A stretch of 64,000 nucleotides of DNA. It comes from Paenibacillus alginolyticus DSM 5050 = NBRC 15375 (GTDB lineage: Bacteria > Bacillota > Bacilli > Paenibacillales > NBRC-103111). Location: NCBI RefSeq assembly GCF_000422905.1, contig NZ_AUGY01000024.1:1-64000 (forward strand). The letters are read 5' to 3'. The position numbers and the translations under genes are program-made. Within the stretch, counting starts at the first letter, position 1; each line of letters begins with the position of its first letter. Positions 43,701-49,586 of the stretch are shown here, piece by piece. The notes beneath the pieces are model-generated. The model was not told the DNA's origin. It worked only from the letters and a program-made list of their open reading frames with translations, and did not search any database.

Positions 43701-44117
43701 TTCAATCTAGTTGGGGGTTGCACCCAACATGTGGAATAGAGTTACTCACTTTTGGATGAGCCTCAGTTTTGTTGCGCATTACTGCGCAGGTTGTCTGAGA
43801 ACAACGCGCACCATATCGACTCCCTTTTCCATCAGGCTGCCGGTTCGGTCAGCGATACAAAATCCTTCGTGGACTTGTATGTCGTCGCGCTCGAGCGCCT
43901 GAAAAAACCTTTTCCGGTCAAAATACTTTGATCCGGCTACATCTTTCGGTGGAAGACTTCCGTAGAAGTGATATCCTACGTCTGCACGACCGAAATCCCG
44001 ATTCAGTACCGTGTGAATGGCACGATAGAACTCTACCCAAGGTCGGATGCCTTGAATCCCTATGTCGTGAAGCTGACCGATCGCATTGATTTCATCGACC
44101 ATAATCGCGGCTCTCAT
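40747..44117 (-). CDS. NYN-domain (PIN-like) ribonuclease, split by a group II intron
   Basis: Exon 1 is 44117-43812 and exon 2 is 41049-40747. Joined they give a 202-residue protein of the NYN/LabA-DUF88 family. Acidic active-site positions are IMVDEINAIG (Asp8, Asn11), EKGVDM at the junction and SGDTDLVPAIQRAK in exon 2. The junction reads GVDM|SIGLDLFEFSLND, matching the family pattern KGVDxxLxxDxL. The C-terminal tail is basic (RKSKKPAKERV). It would act as an endoribonuclease or RNA-binding factor. Its ATG overlaps the stop of the upstream gene (ATGA) and its 3' end overlaps the rad52 start, so the three genes are translationally linked. Confidence 0.85.
41050..43811 (-). mobile_element. 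Group II intron interrupting the NYN gene
   Basis: A 2762-bp intron starting GTGCGCGTTG at 43811 and ending ...CCTATCGCCAT at 41050. Domain V is ACGCCGTATGAATGAAAACA plus TTCACGTACGGTGT at about 41155-41120, with the CG bulge. It encodes the 641-residue RT-HNH protein. The 3' end is set by restoring GVDM-SIGLDL in frame; a shift of a multiple of three bases cannot be excluded. The long 5' region (43102-43811) is the intron's structured domain I. Confidence 0.87.
41176..43101 (-). CDS. Group II intron reverse transcriptase/maturase with HNH endonuclease (second type)
   Basis: 641 residues. RT domain with ANKGANTPGTDAETLREHF, MRPLGIPAIIDRIIQEC, YGFRPMRDAHMALNRV and catalytic RYADDWVLI. The maturase part is IRGLIEYYDVTTNIHRSL. 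The C-terminal HNH motif is CRVCGIYLSPYEVHTHHIRP with LECHQYIHDG. The extended region between RT and HNH differs from the 38224-39951 protein. The frame is complete and the ATG near 43101 follows GAAAGGGGTG. Confidence 0.93.
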   Translation of the reverse strand: MMPVVQELDSPTTESQFRNIQDRLYSNTLNAIDGGTKPCIKGLLEIASSETVILTAIHKIKANKGANTPGTDAETLREHFLHKDYEEVVQRVKEGFNRYKPVPVRRKWIPKPGKTEMRPLGIPAIIDRIIQECIRSTIEPILEAQFFKHSYGFRPMRDAHMALNRVTDIVHKTGYRWIVEGDIKKFFDNVNHRILISQLWHLGIRDRRILCIIKEMLKAGIMGECDTNTVGTPQGGIISPLLANAYLHALDQWIIREWEEKKLRRSQAKSRNGFLGVLHKTNLKPAYFVRYADDWVLITNSKENAEKWKWRISHFLKNSLAIELSEEKTLITNVRKKSIHFVGFEFNVRPGKSRQGFIPCTRPDKGRLRSKLEEIKQNIRNVKGLYRYKKGNGLEQMVHGINILNSQIRGLIEYYDVTTNIHRSLRPYAQRIRYTGFKCVKRMGMGGCWKPANQVDNLISIHHDYNTLIPAIPYKGVWYGITDLSFGKWRKEKTALKRQNETPYTPEGRAIYESRSEKPSLKARADEMLSTRTSYGVMMNLRSFKAERKKKLYNFEFFLNRIYAYNRDKGKCRVCGIYLSPYEVHTHHIRPYLPIELVNRVNELASTHLECHQYIHDGIEHADLGQTVWNKILKFRAKLQN

Positions 44118-44584
44118 GACGCAATCACATCCAAAGGAATAGTGAGTTGCACTTCAAACTTGCCGCTATCCGTGAGGAAATCAAGCCTAGCAGCATCACT
44201 TAGAACCCCGCGTCCTGACCGCTTCATGACCTCCAGAATCCACGAATTCGTTGATTCAATGCGGATCGCTGAAATACGGTATTCCGGATGCGATTTGTTC
44301 CAAATACGGCTTTCCCCTTGTCTTGGTGCAAACCCGAGAGCTTTTAGCTCCGAACCGGGAAAAGGCCCATCAAAAACGAATTGCAGGTCCTGGCATCGCC
44401 CTTGAAGCAGTCTTTGCAGTTCCGCAAACAATTCAGGTACGTACTCCACATTTGCAAATTCGATCTCATGATGGACTATCGAGGAATTATACCGATTCAT
44501 CCGGAACTCAGGTTTCTTTGGTGGCACTACCTCGACGTTATCCCACATTGATTTGATGCGCTTCAGATTCCATTCCACACACAT
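44114..44584 (-). CDS. Hypothetical protein heading the NYN-Rad52-MoxR operon
   Basis: About 156 residues from the ATG at 44584 after GAAGGGAGAGA; a longer frame overlaps the leader terminator. Features include VEYVPELFAELQRLLQGRCQDLQFVFDG and a C-terminal strand pattern DSGKFEVQLTIPLDVIAS. No family is recognised. Its stop overlaps the NYN start (ATGA), so it is the first cistron of a translationally coupled set. The leader upstream carries hairpin motif copy 4 and a long terminator. Confidence 0.75.
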   Translation of the reverse strand: MCVEWNLKRIKSMWDNVEVVPPKKPEFRMNRYNSSIVHHEIEFANVEYVPELFAELQRLLQGRCQDLQFVFDGPFPGSELKALGFAPRQGESRIWNKSHPEYRISAIRIESTNSWILEVMKRSGRGVLSDAARLDFLTDSGKFEVQLTIPLDVIAS

Positions 44585-44618
44585 TCTCTCCCTTCGGCTT
44601 TTGATAAGTCGGCAAAAC

Positions 44619-44699
44619 AAAAAAAACCGACTCTTCAGAAGCAGATCGAATTCTCGAAATCCAAAAAGGACTTCATAATCTGCGTCTCAAGAGACGGTT
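44619..44699 (-). terminator. Long leader terminator of the NYN-Rad52-MoxR operon
   Basis: Minus-strand AACCGTCTCTT pairs with AAGAGTCGGTT (one mismatch), enclosing GCAGAT/ATCTGC, followed by TTTTTTTTG. It ends 35 nt before the first start codon and must be bypassed to express at least seven genes. Confidence 0.85.
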
Positions 44700-44840
44700 C
44701 TTTGAAATTGGGCATAGGAAGCCCTGAGATCAATTACATAAAAAGGTAAATTCAACGGTACTCCCTGGGCCGCATGGCGGGAGCAAGAGAAAAAAAGAAA
44801 TGTATGCCCAAATTATAGCACATTGGCGTCTTACTGAAAA
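44700..44840 (-). ncRNA. Leader-RNA hairpin motif, copy 4, with promoter and closing stem
   Basis: An extended -10 TGTGCTATAAT (TATAAT at 44817-44812) with TTTTCA 17 bp upstream. The hairpin CTCCC-GCC-ATGC-GGC-CCA-GGGAG is at 44783-44761, 61 nt before the terminator. TTGGGCATA just after the promoter is the exact complement of TATGCCCAA near 44712-44720, so a 9-bp stem could close the whole element. Confidence 0.7.
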
Positions 44841-44877
44841 GCACGGGTGTCAAACTATGGAGGGGGTAATGCAGAAG

Positions 44878-44906
44878 AAAAAACAGCCCTCGAAAAGGAC
44901 TGTGGC
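44878..44906 (-). terminator. Terminator of the 44919 gene
   Basis: ACAGTCC...GGGCTGT stem then TTTTTTC on the minus strand, 12 bp after the 44919 stop. Confidence 0.75.
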
Positions 44907-44918
44907 ATGATTTCTGGA

Positions 44919-45206
44919 TTATGATGGCTCTGTATATATGGGGCGTTCGCCCATTAGCGATTTATAGAAGTTATGTATCGCGGTTAAGTGATCCTTTGGA
45001 ATCTCGACTAATTTTGGAGTGGTGCCATAGGGGTCTTTCACTCGTAGAATTTGTATCGTTTCGGTTGTGTCTTCAAAGGCAACATACATGTTTCCGCTAT
45101 ATTCAAAGAGCTTCTTGAATGAGCACTTTATCGTCTCATTATTTTCGTTTGCCATAATAAAGTCAACCGTTGCTTTTCTCCGTGTATTATCTTGTACGGT
45201 TGTCAT
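44919..45206 (-). CDS. Small hypothetical protein, DUF1292-like
   Basis: 95 residues with a beta-rich pattern (ATVDFIMANENNETIKCSFKKLFEYSGNMYVAFED...IQILRV) resembling DUF1292-type proteins, followed by a helix DHLTAIHNFYKSLMGE. AGGTGACCCT precedes the ATG. It is last in the S1-domain operon, after a terminator-like hairpin. Function unknown. Confidence 0.6.
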   Translation of the reverse strand: MTTVQDNTRRKATVDFIMANENNETIKCSFKKLFEYSGNMYVAFEDTTETIQILRVKDPYGTTPKLVEIPKDHLTAIHNFYKSLMGERPIYTEPS

Positions 45207-45233
45207 AGGGTCACCTGTCTCTTCGGTGAAATA

Positions 45234-45285
45234 AAAACAGGAAAAGGCTCGATTTACTTTCCATCAAGCCTTTTCCGATCTGAAA
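45234..45285 (-). terminator. Intercistronic terminator
   Basis: GGAAAAGGCTTGAT...ATCGAGCCTTTTCC arms then TGTTTTTATTT on the minus strand, between the 45291 and 44919 genes. Confidence 0.75.
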
Positions 45286-45290
45286 TAGCC

Positions 45291-46502
45291 TCAATCTTCA
45301 AAGTCGTCATGGTCGTTTACACGCGATTCCGAGAAATACTCAGAAGCTCTCATGCCAGGTGCGTCTTCCAATAGGAACTTGATCGTGCTTGCCGTCATCT
45401 TCTTCTCGGAATTGTTGTATTCAAGGAAGGTATCCCGGCTCATACCTGCCAATAACCGCTCGTCTGTAGTAAAGCGGAGCGGGACTTCAGGCATGTATTG
45501 TTCTGCGATGCGGCTAAGTAGAGGGATCCGGCTATCGCCATCTGCGATCAACATAATGCGTGCGGGGCGCTTATGATCCGGAAGTTTAAGATAAACCTGC
45601 CGCAAACGCGCAAAGCGTTCAGCGGTTTTGCGGATAAAATCTTTACTCGGGCGAAACACCTCTACCCAGAACTGGAGGAAGTCATTACGGTCCCGAATAA
45701 CCTCGAAGGAGGCAACCGGAATATGGAACACGTTTTGATCGACGCGGATCACCGGCCGTCGCTGCCAAGAGATTAGGCGGTCAATTCGTACGAGATCGGT
45801 ATACAATTCATTTGCCACAAGGTCAACGAAATAAGGAGTCATATCCGGGCCCTGGCCAGGACTGTACTCCACCGGGCGCGCCCATTGCTCTTCGTTTAAT
45901 TTACGGTGGAACAAGATTTCTGCCGCATCTGCACCTACTTTTGTCAGTATATAGGCAAGCGGCTTTTTCCGCTCGTCCTTGAGTGGGGTCGACCACCTAT
46001 AGGCGCATATGATACCGCGACTGCGGCATCGTTTAATGAAATCAACGCCTGATCTTTCGCCAGGCTGAAGACCGGGGAATATAACCCGCTCCAGTTGCTT
46101 CCGGGTCATCGTCCTGTTCGTGGAAAGTACATCAACCAGCTTCAAGTCGTTCTTCGATACATCTGCACCATTAACTTGTGCATCCAGCCAGTAACGCCCA
46201 TTTTGCAAGCCGAACTTCGGATCGTGGTACTCGATGGTAGCATAAGGGTCGGAGAACATCCCGAACCGTGTTCCGTCCGGAAGAAGGAGCTCGTAAATAT
46301 CGCTCCGACAAACGGAGTCAGTGTACGGATTCAGGTGCTCAGGCACCATCGGGGAGGAACGGGGGAACGATGTTTCTCGCTCCCCCGTTCCTCCCTTCGG
46401 ACTCATCTCTTCGAAGCTGGTAAAATTACCTTGAGCCATAAGAATCGATTCGTCCATAGCGGGCATTTTCCCGTTTTCTTGAATATTGGGGAACGAATGC
46501 AA
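45291..46502 (-). CDS. Replic_Relax-like plasmid protein (putative)
   Basis: Up to 403 codons. The most likely start is an internal ATG near 46437 (MAQGNFTSFEEMSP) that overlaps the S1 gene by a few bases, since the longer start has no ribosome site. A winged-helix stretch LVDVLSTNRTMTRKQLERVIFPGLQ is followed by DFIKRCRSRGIICAYRWSTPL, LAYILTKVGADAAEIL and a nuclease-like EVIRDRNDFLQFWVEVFR/RIMLIADGD region. This order resembles the replication-relaxation family of Gram-positive plasmids, seen more clearly at 56103-57533. Role in plasmid replication or transfer is inferred. Confidence 0.55.
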   Translation of the reverse strand: MHSFPNIQENGKMPAMDESILMAQGNFTSFEEMSPKGGTGERETSFPRSSPMVPEHLNPYTDSVCRSDIYELLLPDGTRFGMFSDPYATIEYHDPKFGLQNGRYWLDAQVNGADVSKNDLKLVDVLSTNRTMTRKQLERVIFPGLQPGERSGVDFIKRCRSRGIICAYRWSTPLKDERKKPLAYILTKVGADAAEILFHRKLNEEQWARPVEYSPGQGPDMTPYFVDLVANELYTDLVRIDRLISWQRRPVIRVDQNVFHIPVASFEVIRDRNDFLQFWVEVFRPSKDFIRKTAERFARLRQVYLKLPDHKRPARIMLIADGDSRIPLLSRIAEQYMPEVPLRFTTDERLLAGMSRDTFLEYNNSEKKMTASTIKFLLEDAPGMRASEYFSESRVNDHDDFED

Positions 46503-47325
46503 CTGCCTTCATGCGCCGACCCGCCGCATCGATTTTCGCAATACGAACCCGAATGTTTTCGCCTTCTTTGAAGATGTGGTTTCCGCTGTAAGGAGGGAAG
46601 TTCGTACGAACGACAAGGCCCGGAGAATCCACCAACTCGACGAACATTCCGTGTTCCGGATGAATTTTCTTGATTGCACCGACGTATATACCGTTTACTT
46701 GGTAGTTGACAATATTGGTCCAAGGATCAGTCTGGAGTGTGCGGCTGTCGACCGTAATCTTGCCCTTTTGATCCTTGGTCGGACGGGTAACGTTTGTGAT
46801 TTTCACCGGCAGCGTATCACCGATCTCGAATGCCTCGGTCAAATCCTCGTAGAACACATAACCGACTTCAGACCGGTTCAGCTCGTAAGGTATGCCCTCC
46901 ACAAGCAAGAACAAGGTGTATTGATCGACACCGCGGACAAATGCTTCGAACACATGCCCTTCTTGGGCTTCCTTCCAAAAACGCTCTGCTCTCTTCTCAA
47001 GCGCTTTAGCACGGTTGGCAAGGAAAATACCCACTGTTGCCGATTTGTCGATGATGACATCATCAACGATAAACTCCAGTTCTCGATCCAAGTAATACTG
47101 GATGCCGCGCAGATTATAGTTGTCAACATTAGACTTCGGAAGGTAGCCGTAAACGCCGTTGAAATCAATTTTTAATACTTCTTCTTTGCTGTCGCCAAGT
47201 GCCTTGGTCTCAATACCGATCGTGTGACCAACCATGATCCGGCCAGTGCGGTGTGCTTCCTTGATATCCGCCCAAGAGCGCATTGCCGGAGTAATACCAA
47301 ACTCCTGAGAATTCTGACTCGACAT
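46426..47325 (-). CDS. S1-domain RNA-binding protein
   Basis: 299 residues with S1/OB-fold repeats: LKIDFNGVYGYLPKSNVD near residues 50-67, a second degenerate block (HVFEAFVRGVDQYTLFLLVEG) and a clear third, NGIYVGAIKKIHPEHGMFVELV...FKEGENIRVRIAKIDAAGRRM. The arrangement is like ribosomal protein S1 or YugI-type RNA-binding proteins, but on a plasmid. It would bind RNA. It has its own strong promoter and a long leader terminator. A role in post-transcriptional control of plasmid genes is an attractive guess only. Confidence 0.85.
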   Translation of the reverse strand: MSSQNSQEFGITPAMRSWADIKEAHRTGRIMVGHTIGIETKALGDSKEEVLKIDFNGVYGYLPKSNVDNYNLRGIQYYLDRELEFIVDDVIIDKSATVGIFLANRAKALEKRAERFWKEAQEGHVFEAFVRGVDQYTLFLLVEGIPYELNRSEVGYVFYEDLTEAFEIGDTLPVKITNVTRPTKDQKGKITVDSRTLQTDPWTNIVNYQVNGIYVGAIKKIHPEHGMFVELVDSPGLVVRTNFPPYSGNHIFKEGENIRVRIAKIDAAGRRMKAVAFVPQYSRKRENARYGRIDSYGSR

Positions 47326-47362
47326 GCAAAATCACCTTTCCTTCGTGTTGATTTAGAGTTAG

Positions 47363-47434
47363 GTCCGGAACGCAAAAAAGCACCTGCGCATGGGGGTTCC
47401 CCAAATCGCAGGTGCTTCCTGAGATGTTCCGGAC
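47363..47434 (-). terminator. Nested leader terminator before the S1-domain gene
   Basis: Minus-strand AAGCACCTGCG...CGCAGGTGCTT with inner TGGGG/CCCCA, then TTTTTTG. The whole is enclosed by GTCCGGAAC and GTTCCGGAC, so an alternative outer stem exists. It lies wholly in the leader between the promoter at 47453-47481 and the start at 47325. Confidence 0.85.
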
Positions 47435-47452
47435 AATTTTTCACTTGAGTCC

Positions 47453-47481
47453 ATTGTAAAGCGAACCCGTCTTACTGTCAA
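47453..47481 (-). promoter_or_regulatory. Sigma-A promoter of the S1-domain operon
   Basis: TTGACA at 47481-47476, 17-bp spacer, TACAAT at 47458-47453 on the minus strand: near-consensus. The transcript starts about 15 nt before the GTCCGGAAC arm of the leader terminator. Confidence 0.85.
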
Positions 47482-47568
47482 TTGATTGGTGTCGTTTTTG
47501 GAGCAACGAGATATCACTCTCGAGGCTCCTGATATTTTTTGGTGAATGAAACATGATTTTGTTACCAC

Positions 47569-47934
47569 TCAATCCTTTTTTCCAGTTTTCCAATAGTAGC
47601 TCCCTGGTACACGGTCATAAAGCGTTTGTTCTCCCTTATTGAATATCCAGGTCTCAGCTCTCCGAATAAATACATCCATGAATATGTTGCCAAAGAATTT
47701 ACGTGATTTCACTTCATCACCGCACATGATTTCGTATATCGGTAAAAACACAGTGTTATTCCAATCCGCTCCTGGCACCCAACTTGAATAATGAATATCC
47801 TTATTGTAAATCTCTTCATCCAGTCTTTTATAAATGGCATCTAGTGCTTCTGGGTCCATCCTTCTTTTCCAGGTTTCAAATTGCTGATAATGAAACACGT
47901 ACCGAATTGGCTTTCCCTCCACTGTGAATAGCAT
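47569..47934 (-). CDS. Hypothetical protein
   Basis: 121 residues, aromatic-rich (IRYVFHYQQFETWKRRMDPEAL, DWNNTVFLPIYEIMCGDEV, VPGSYYWKTGKKD). AAAGGAGAATTAT precedes the ATG. No domain is recognised. It lies between a terminator at 48060 and the S1 promoter, and is the only complete gene in its unit. Function unknown. Confidence 0.65.
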   Translation of the reverse strand: MLFTVEGKPIRYVFHYQQFETWKRRMDPEALDAIYKRLDEEIYNKDIHYSSWVPGADWNNTVFLPIYEIMCGDEVKSRKFFGNIFMDVFIRRAETWIFNKGEQTLYDRVPGSYYWKTGKKD

Positions 47935-48057
47935 ATAATTCTCCTTTCGGTGAGGACGTTCACTCTCCCCCCTCTACAAACGTTTCAATTCCCCCTTTAA
48001 AGCCGCGTTTTCACAGAATATAAATTCAAATATTAATACTAATGTTTATATGTAAAT

Positions 48058-48096
48058 AAAAAGATCACCTGCTTATGCAAATGATCTTCGTATCTG
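48058..48096 (-). terminator. Terminator after the 48116 gene
   Basis: AAGATCA...TGATCTT stem then TTTATTT on the minus strand. The interval 47940-48057 otherwise holds only AT-rich leader sequence of the 47934 gene. Confidence 0.6.
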
Positions 48097-48115
48097 TAAA
48101 TCCCAAGGCCAAACG

Positions 48116-48307
48116 TTACTTAATTTTTTTGATATTAGGTTTAGCGGCTTCTTGGTTCATTTCATCAATTACATTTGCTACCTTTCCAGCAAATTTCATG
48201 TGATGCTCGTTCCATCCGCCGTTATTACTGATTGTATGTGCCCAAGCGGCTGCCCCTCCTATCCATCTTTTCCCATTCCAAAATTTTGGTCCATTTGTGT
48301 TAAACAT
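48116..48307 (-). CDS. Small hypothetical protein
   Basis: 63 residues from ATG 48307 (MFNTNGPKFWNGKRWIGGAAAW), with GAGGAGGAT seven bases upstream. It overlaps the stop of the upstream gene by 8 nt, indicating translational coupling. The Gly/Trp-rich N-terminus and basic tail (KPNIKKIK) match nothing I recognise. Confidence 0.6.
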   Translation of the reverse strand: MFNTNGPKFWNGKRWIGGAAAWAHTISNNGGWNEHHMKFAGKVANVIDEMNQEAAKPNIKKIK

Positions 48308-49067
48308 AGCTTGCATCCTCCTCAAGAGTTTTTGCCACACTTCTTAATACTTTTTCTTGTTTTCCTTTGCGGTCCCTCACCTTTTTGGCCAACACTTTAC
48401 AACTGTCAAATTCACCAGGACGCGCTTCTTTATGATATTTAAATTTTTTCGCCCTTTGTTGGGGAGTTAAATCTTCTATAAATTCCTGACAATGATCGCA
48501 CCTAACAGGTCCTAAGGGCTCCCCTTTCATATAATTAAGTAGTTCTGAGTAAATAAAATTTTCAAAAGAAGTGTGTTGTAGTTGTAATTTAAATATTGGA
48601 TCTCTACCTCTATAAAGCGTTGGGGATGTGTCAAAAACATAAGTGATTTTTTCTAGCTTGTTGTTTAGCTCGAGAGTCCTTTCTCCAACAGGGCCGCCAA
48701 TGTAAGTAAAGTTTGTTATTTTTCCCGTTTGGTCCAATTCATCCTGCATGATACGTAACTTTTTGTTTGCTTTGGAAAATTCATTTAGATACATCCTTAC
48801 ATCCTCTTGCACCTTAATTATTTGGATTCGTTTTCCATAGAGAAAATTAATAATTTTTTCAACAGGATACTCTTCTGGTAAAATGCAAGTTTGCAGCCAC
48901 AATTCAGCTTCTTCATCATTACAGCGGTTAGCAAGTTGTTCGATCAATGTCATTAGCTTACTTTGATCTGTTTCAAGTAAATTATCCGTTAGATAAGAAA
49001 CCTGCTTAATATTATTAAAATTAATTTGTGAGAACAAAAGAATAAACCACTTTTTGCCATTTTCCAC
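48300..49067 (-). CDS. Hypothetical protein with C-terminal zinc-finger-like motif
   Basis: 255 residues. The N-terminal two thirds are helical and charged (LETDQSKLMTLIEQLANRCNDEEAELWLQ). The C-terminal part has CDHCQEFIEDLTPQQRAKKFKYHKEARPGEFDSC, a Cys/His arrangement like the zinc fingers of CGNR or DUF6076-type proteins. No catalytic motif. It precedes the 48116 gene. The leader upstream again has a terminator. Confidence 0.65.
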   Translation of the reverse strand: MENGKKWFILLFSQINFNNIKQVSYLTDNLLETDQSKLMTLIEQLANRCNDEEAELWLQTCILPEEYPVEKIINFLYGKRIQIIKVQEDVRMYLNEFSKANKKLRIMQDELDQTGKITNFTYIGGPVGERTLELNNKLEKITYVFDTSPTLYRGRDPIFKLQLQHTSFENFIYSELLNYMKGEPLGPVRCDHCQEFIEDLTPQQRAKKFKYHKEARPGEFDSCKVLAKKVRDRKGKQEKVLRSVAKTLEEDASYV

Positions 49068-49099
49068 TTATTTAGCACCACCTGACTTTTATTAATCTA

Positions 49100-49147
49100 A
49101 GTATAAACAAAAATAATTCCACCTAATAGAACGAGCTTTAGGTGGAA
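49100..49147 (-). terminator. Leader terminator before the 48300-49067 gene
   Basis: AATTCCACCTAA...TTAGGTGGAATT arms then ATTTTTGTTT on the minus strand, ending about 25 nt before the gene. Confidence 0.65.
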
Positions 49148-49166
49148 TTACCATATTTTGAGATAA

Positions 49167-49454
49167 TCGCGTTATCCCTATGGTTTTGATAATTGGTATT
49201 TTAGCAACCATGTTATATCTACCCATTCAGATGTTTGTGGAGGGCACATAGAATGTGATAATGCCTCTAAGAACTGTATGGACGGTGATAAACAATGCAG
49301 CCGGTACGGATTTTAAATAAATCCCTTGAAAAAAGTAAGAATATCTCAGATGTATCCAAATAAATATACAGGTTACTTCATTGGTGAAGCGTTAATGTGT
49401 GGAAATACCAATAAACAACCATGTGTACCTGACAATAGATTTACTACGTTTTAG
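49167..49454 (+). other. Two cysteine-rich open frames, possibly a decayed gene
   Basis: In one plus-strand frame, 49167-49316 encodes 49 residues ending in HSDVCGGHIECDNASKNCMD and GDKQCSRYGF. After a single TAA the same frame continues to 49454, including ATG 49350: MYPNKYTGYFIGEALMCGNT then NKQPCVPDNRFTTF. The composition is protein-like and cysteine-rich. The first frame has no start codon, and neither has a good ribosome site. It may be a disrupted secreted peptide gene or small protein. Confidence 0.35.
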
Positions 49455-49543
49455 ATTAGGTTGTGATAATCCTTCATTTCGCAGTCTTATTTTTTAGATA
49501 TATGCTTCATAATGTAGGTTACTACCTTCCCTTCCTTCTCAGT

Positions 49544-49582
49544 TGTCACATACAAAAACCGTGCCCTCTTGGACACGGTTTT
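49544..49582 (-). terminator. Terminator of the coupling-protein gene
   Basis: AAAACCGTGTCC/GGGCACGGTTTT stem followed by TGTATG on the minus strand, directly after the 49587 stop. The same palindrome may also serve plus-strand transcripts (TTTTTTCG). Confidence 0.7.
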
Positions 49583-49586
49583 TTCG

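Noticed and set aside
44700-44840. Known riboswitch (T-box, c-di-GMP-I, ZTP, mini-ykkC/guanidine-II) in the motif leader
   Set aside because: None of the diagnostic sequences was found; the inner loop varies (ACGC, ATGC, ACGA, AAGC) unlike the fixed ACGR loops of guanidine-II, and there is no T-box UGGNACC.
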